NCBI GenBank assembly: GCA_035575925.1
Contig: DATLXK010000012.1
Coordinates: forward strand, 1 to 64,000
DNA: 64,000 nt
Source: DASWTL01 sp035575925
Lineage (GTDB): Bacteria > Bacteroidota > Bacteroidia > Sphingobacteriales > Sphingobacteriaceae
Direction of reading: 5' to 3'
The translations under genes and the position numbers were made by a program. The notes below the pieces were generated by a model. It was not told where the DNA came from and made no database searches. It saw nothing but the letters and a program-made list of their open reading frames with translations. This document shows positions 63,313-64,000 of the stretch, piece by piece (positions within the stretch are counted from its first letter, which is position 1; each line of letters begins with the position of its first letter).

Positions 63313-64000
63313 ATGAAAAAGAACAATATTTTAAGGATAAGCATACTGCCGCTAATTATAGTAGCCATGATGGCGTTTACTAATTTCGTGCCTCAAAAAG
63401 GTGGAGAAAAGAACGGGAAAGACAATAAAGAGCAGGGAAAGTCTGACAATGGTAAAACACAGGACCACAAAGGCGACAATCATCCGCAAGAAGATAACCG
63501 CAAGGGAAAGAATGATGACCAGGGAAGAAACGATGATCGTGGAAAAGATAATGACCAGGGGAAAGATAAAATGAAAGACAATAAATCTGCCCAGGGAAAT
63601 GACCGTGATGATAAAGATCGTGGAAAATCTGACAGGGACAATGATGGCCGCGACGATGATGAAGGTAAAATGAAAAACAAAAACGTTAAAGGCAAAAATG
63701 ACTGGAAAGATGATGATATCAACTGGAATATGGAAGATTTTTCGAATCGTAAACGTCCAAAAGATCAGAAGAAAGTAAATATATGCCACAAGCCCGGCGA
63801 TGATGCTCATGGTGTAACCATAAACATTTCTGAAAACGCCGTAGCCGCACACATGCGCCATGGCGACCAAATGGGAAATTGTTCGTATAATAATGACAGG
63901 TGGTCTTCAGATTATATTAAGTCACGCGAAAACGTATATAATAATTATGAATATACCCGCGAAACAGTTTCTTACAGCAATGCACTGTTACAGTATGCAA
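63313..64000 (+). CDS. Secreted Asp/Lys/Gly-rich protein with CHK-HGD motif (runs off window)
   Basis: The frame is open from the ATG at 63313 to the window end, at least 229 residues. A signal peptide (ISILPLIIVAMMAFTNF) is followed by about 100 residues made almost wholly of D, K, N, G, R and E with repeats such as GKDND and DDRGK. Then comes a compact motif, C158-H-K-P-G, HGVTINISENAVAAHM-RHGD and C190, known from secreted Bacteroidota proteins (CH...HGD...C) but without a function I can name. The tail is rich in Asn and Tyr. The charged stretch could bind calcium or polyanions; that is inference. Confidence 0.75.
   Translation, partial: MKKNNILRISILPLIIVAMMAFTNFVPQKGGEKNGKDNKEQGKSDNGKTQDHKGDNHPQEDNRKGKNDDQGRNDDRGKDNDQGKDKMKDNKSAQGNDRDDKDRGKSDRDNDGRDDDEGKMKNKNVKGKNDWKDDDINWNMEDFSNRKRPKDQKKVNICHKPGDDAHGVTINISENAVAAHMRHGDQMGNCSYNNDRWSSDYIKSRENVYNNYEYTRETVSYSNALLQYA

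Noticed and set aside
63352..63870. Minus-strand 172-residue hydrophobic frame
   Set aside because: It is the antisense of the Asp/Lys-rich region of the plus-strand secreted protein; the hydrophobic composition is simply the complement of AAA/GAT-type codons.

Overview
The window looks like a chromosome segment of an AT-rich Bacteroidota, most likely a Sphingobacteriaceae-type organism (Pedobacter/Mucilaginibacter relatives). The grounds are two SusC/SusD pairs, a hybrid two-component system (HTCS), a MurF-Alr fusion, a YceI/DUF5777/Rieske operon, a type IX secretion C-terminal domain and a TAnnTTTG-type promoter. The genus is an inference; no marker gene in the window settles it.

Layout. 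1-148 is the tail of an IS4-type transposase. 518-3397 is a plus-strand operon: YceI-like protein, DUF5777 barrel and three tandem Rieske-type lipoproteins, the middle one frameshifted. 3482-7648 is housekeeping: 2H phosphoesterase, DUF502 protein, MurF-Alr, RecX. 7755-12440 is a minimal SusC/SusD pair with its own promoter and terminator. 12510-16613 is an accessory patch: serine hydrolase, RelE-type toxin-antitoxin pair with a frameshifted toxin, an S41 peptidase of unlike composition, and tRNA-Leu and tRNA-Gly, each followed by a hairpin.

16987-60224 is one large polysaccharide utilisation locus (PUL), every gene on the minus strand. In transcription order it holds SusC, SusD, a GH127-like enzyme, the HTCS regulator, then ten full-length sulfatases mixed with two GH2 enzymes, two GH43 enzymes, one clan GH-A enzyme, a nucleotide-pyrophosphatase-type phosphodiesterase, a second TonB-dependent receptor, an M23 lipoprotein, a sulfatase relic with an internal deletion and a single-domain response regulator. 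The enzyme set points to a highly sulfated, arabinose/galactose-type polysaccharide (inference). No sulfatase-maturing enzyme is present, apart from a small lipoprotein ORF that may be a relic of one.

The most notable signal is a shared regulatory architecture at five PUL transcription units: a direct repeat TTGTA-N16-TTGTA (plus-strand reading, 21 bp start to start), with a TAnn(A/T)TTG-like -7 element 29-30 bp away on the gene side. It precedes susC, the sulfatase next to the HTCS gene, both GH2 genes and the long sulfatase operon. It is a strong candidate for the HTCS binding site and defines a likely regulon inside the locus.

60618-64000 lies beyond the PUL: a CZB-PAS-histidine kinase, a type IX sorting-domain fragment, a small lipoprotein, and a secreted protein that runs off the window end.
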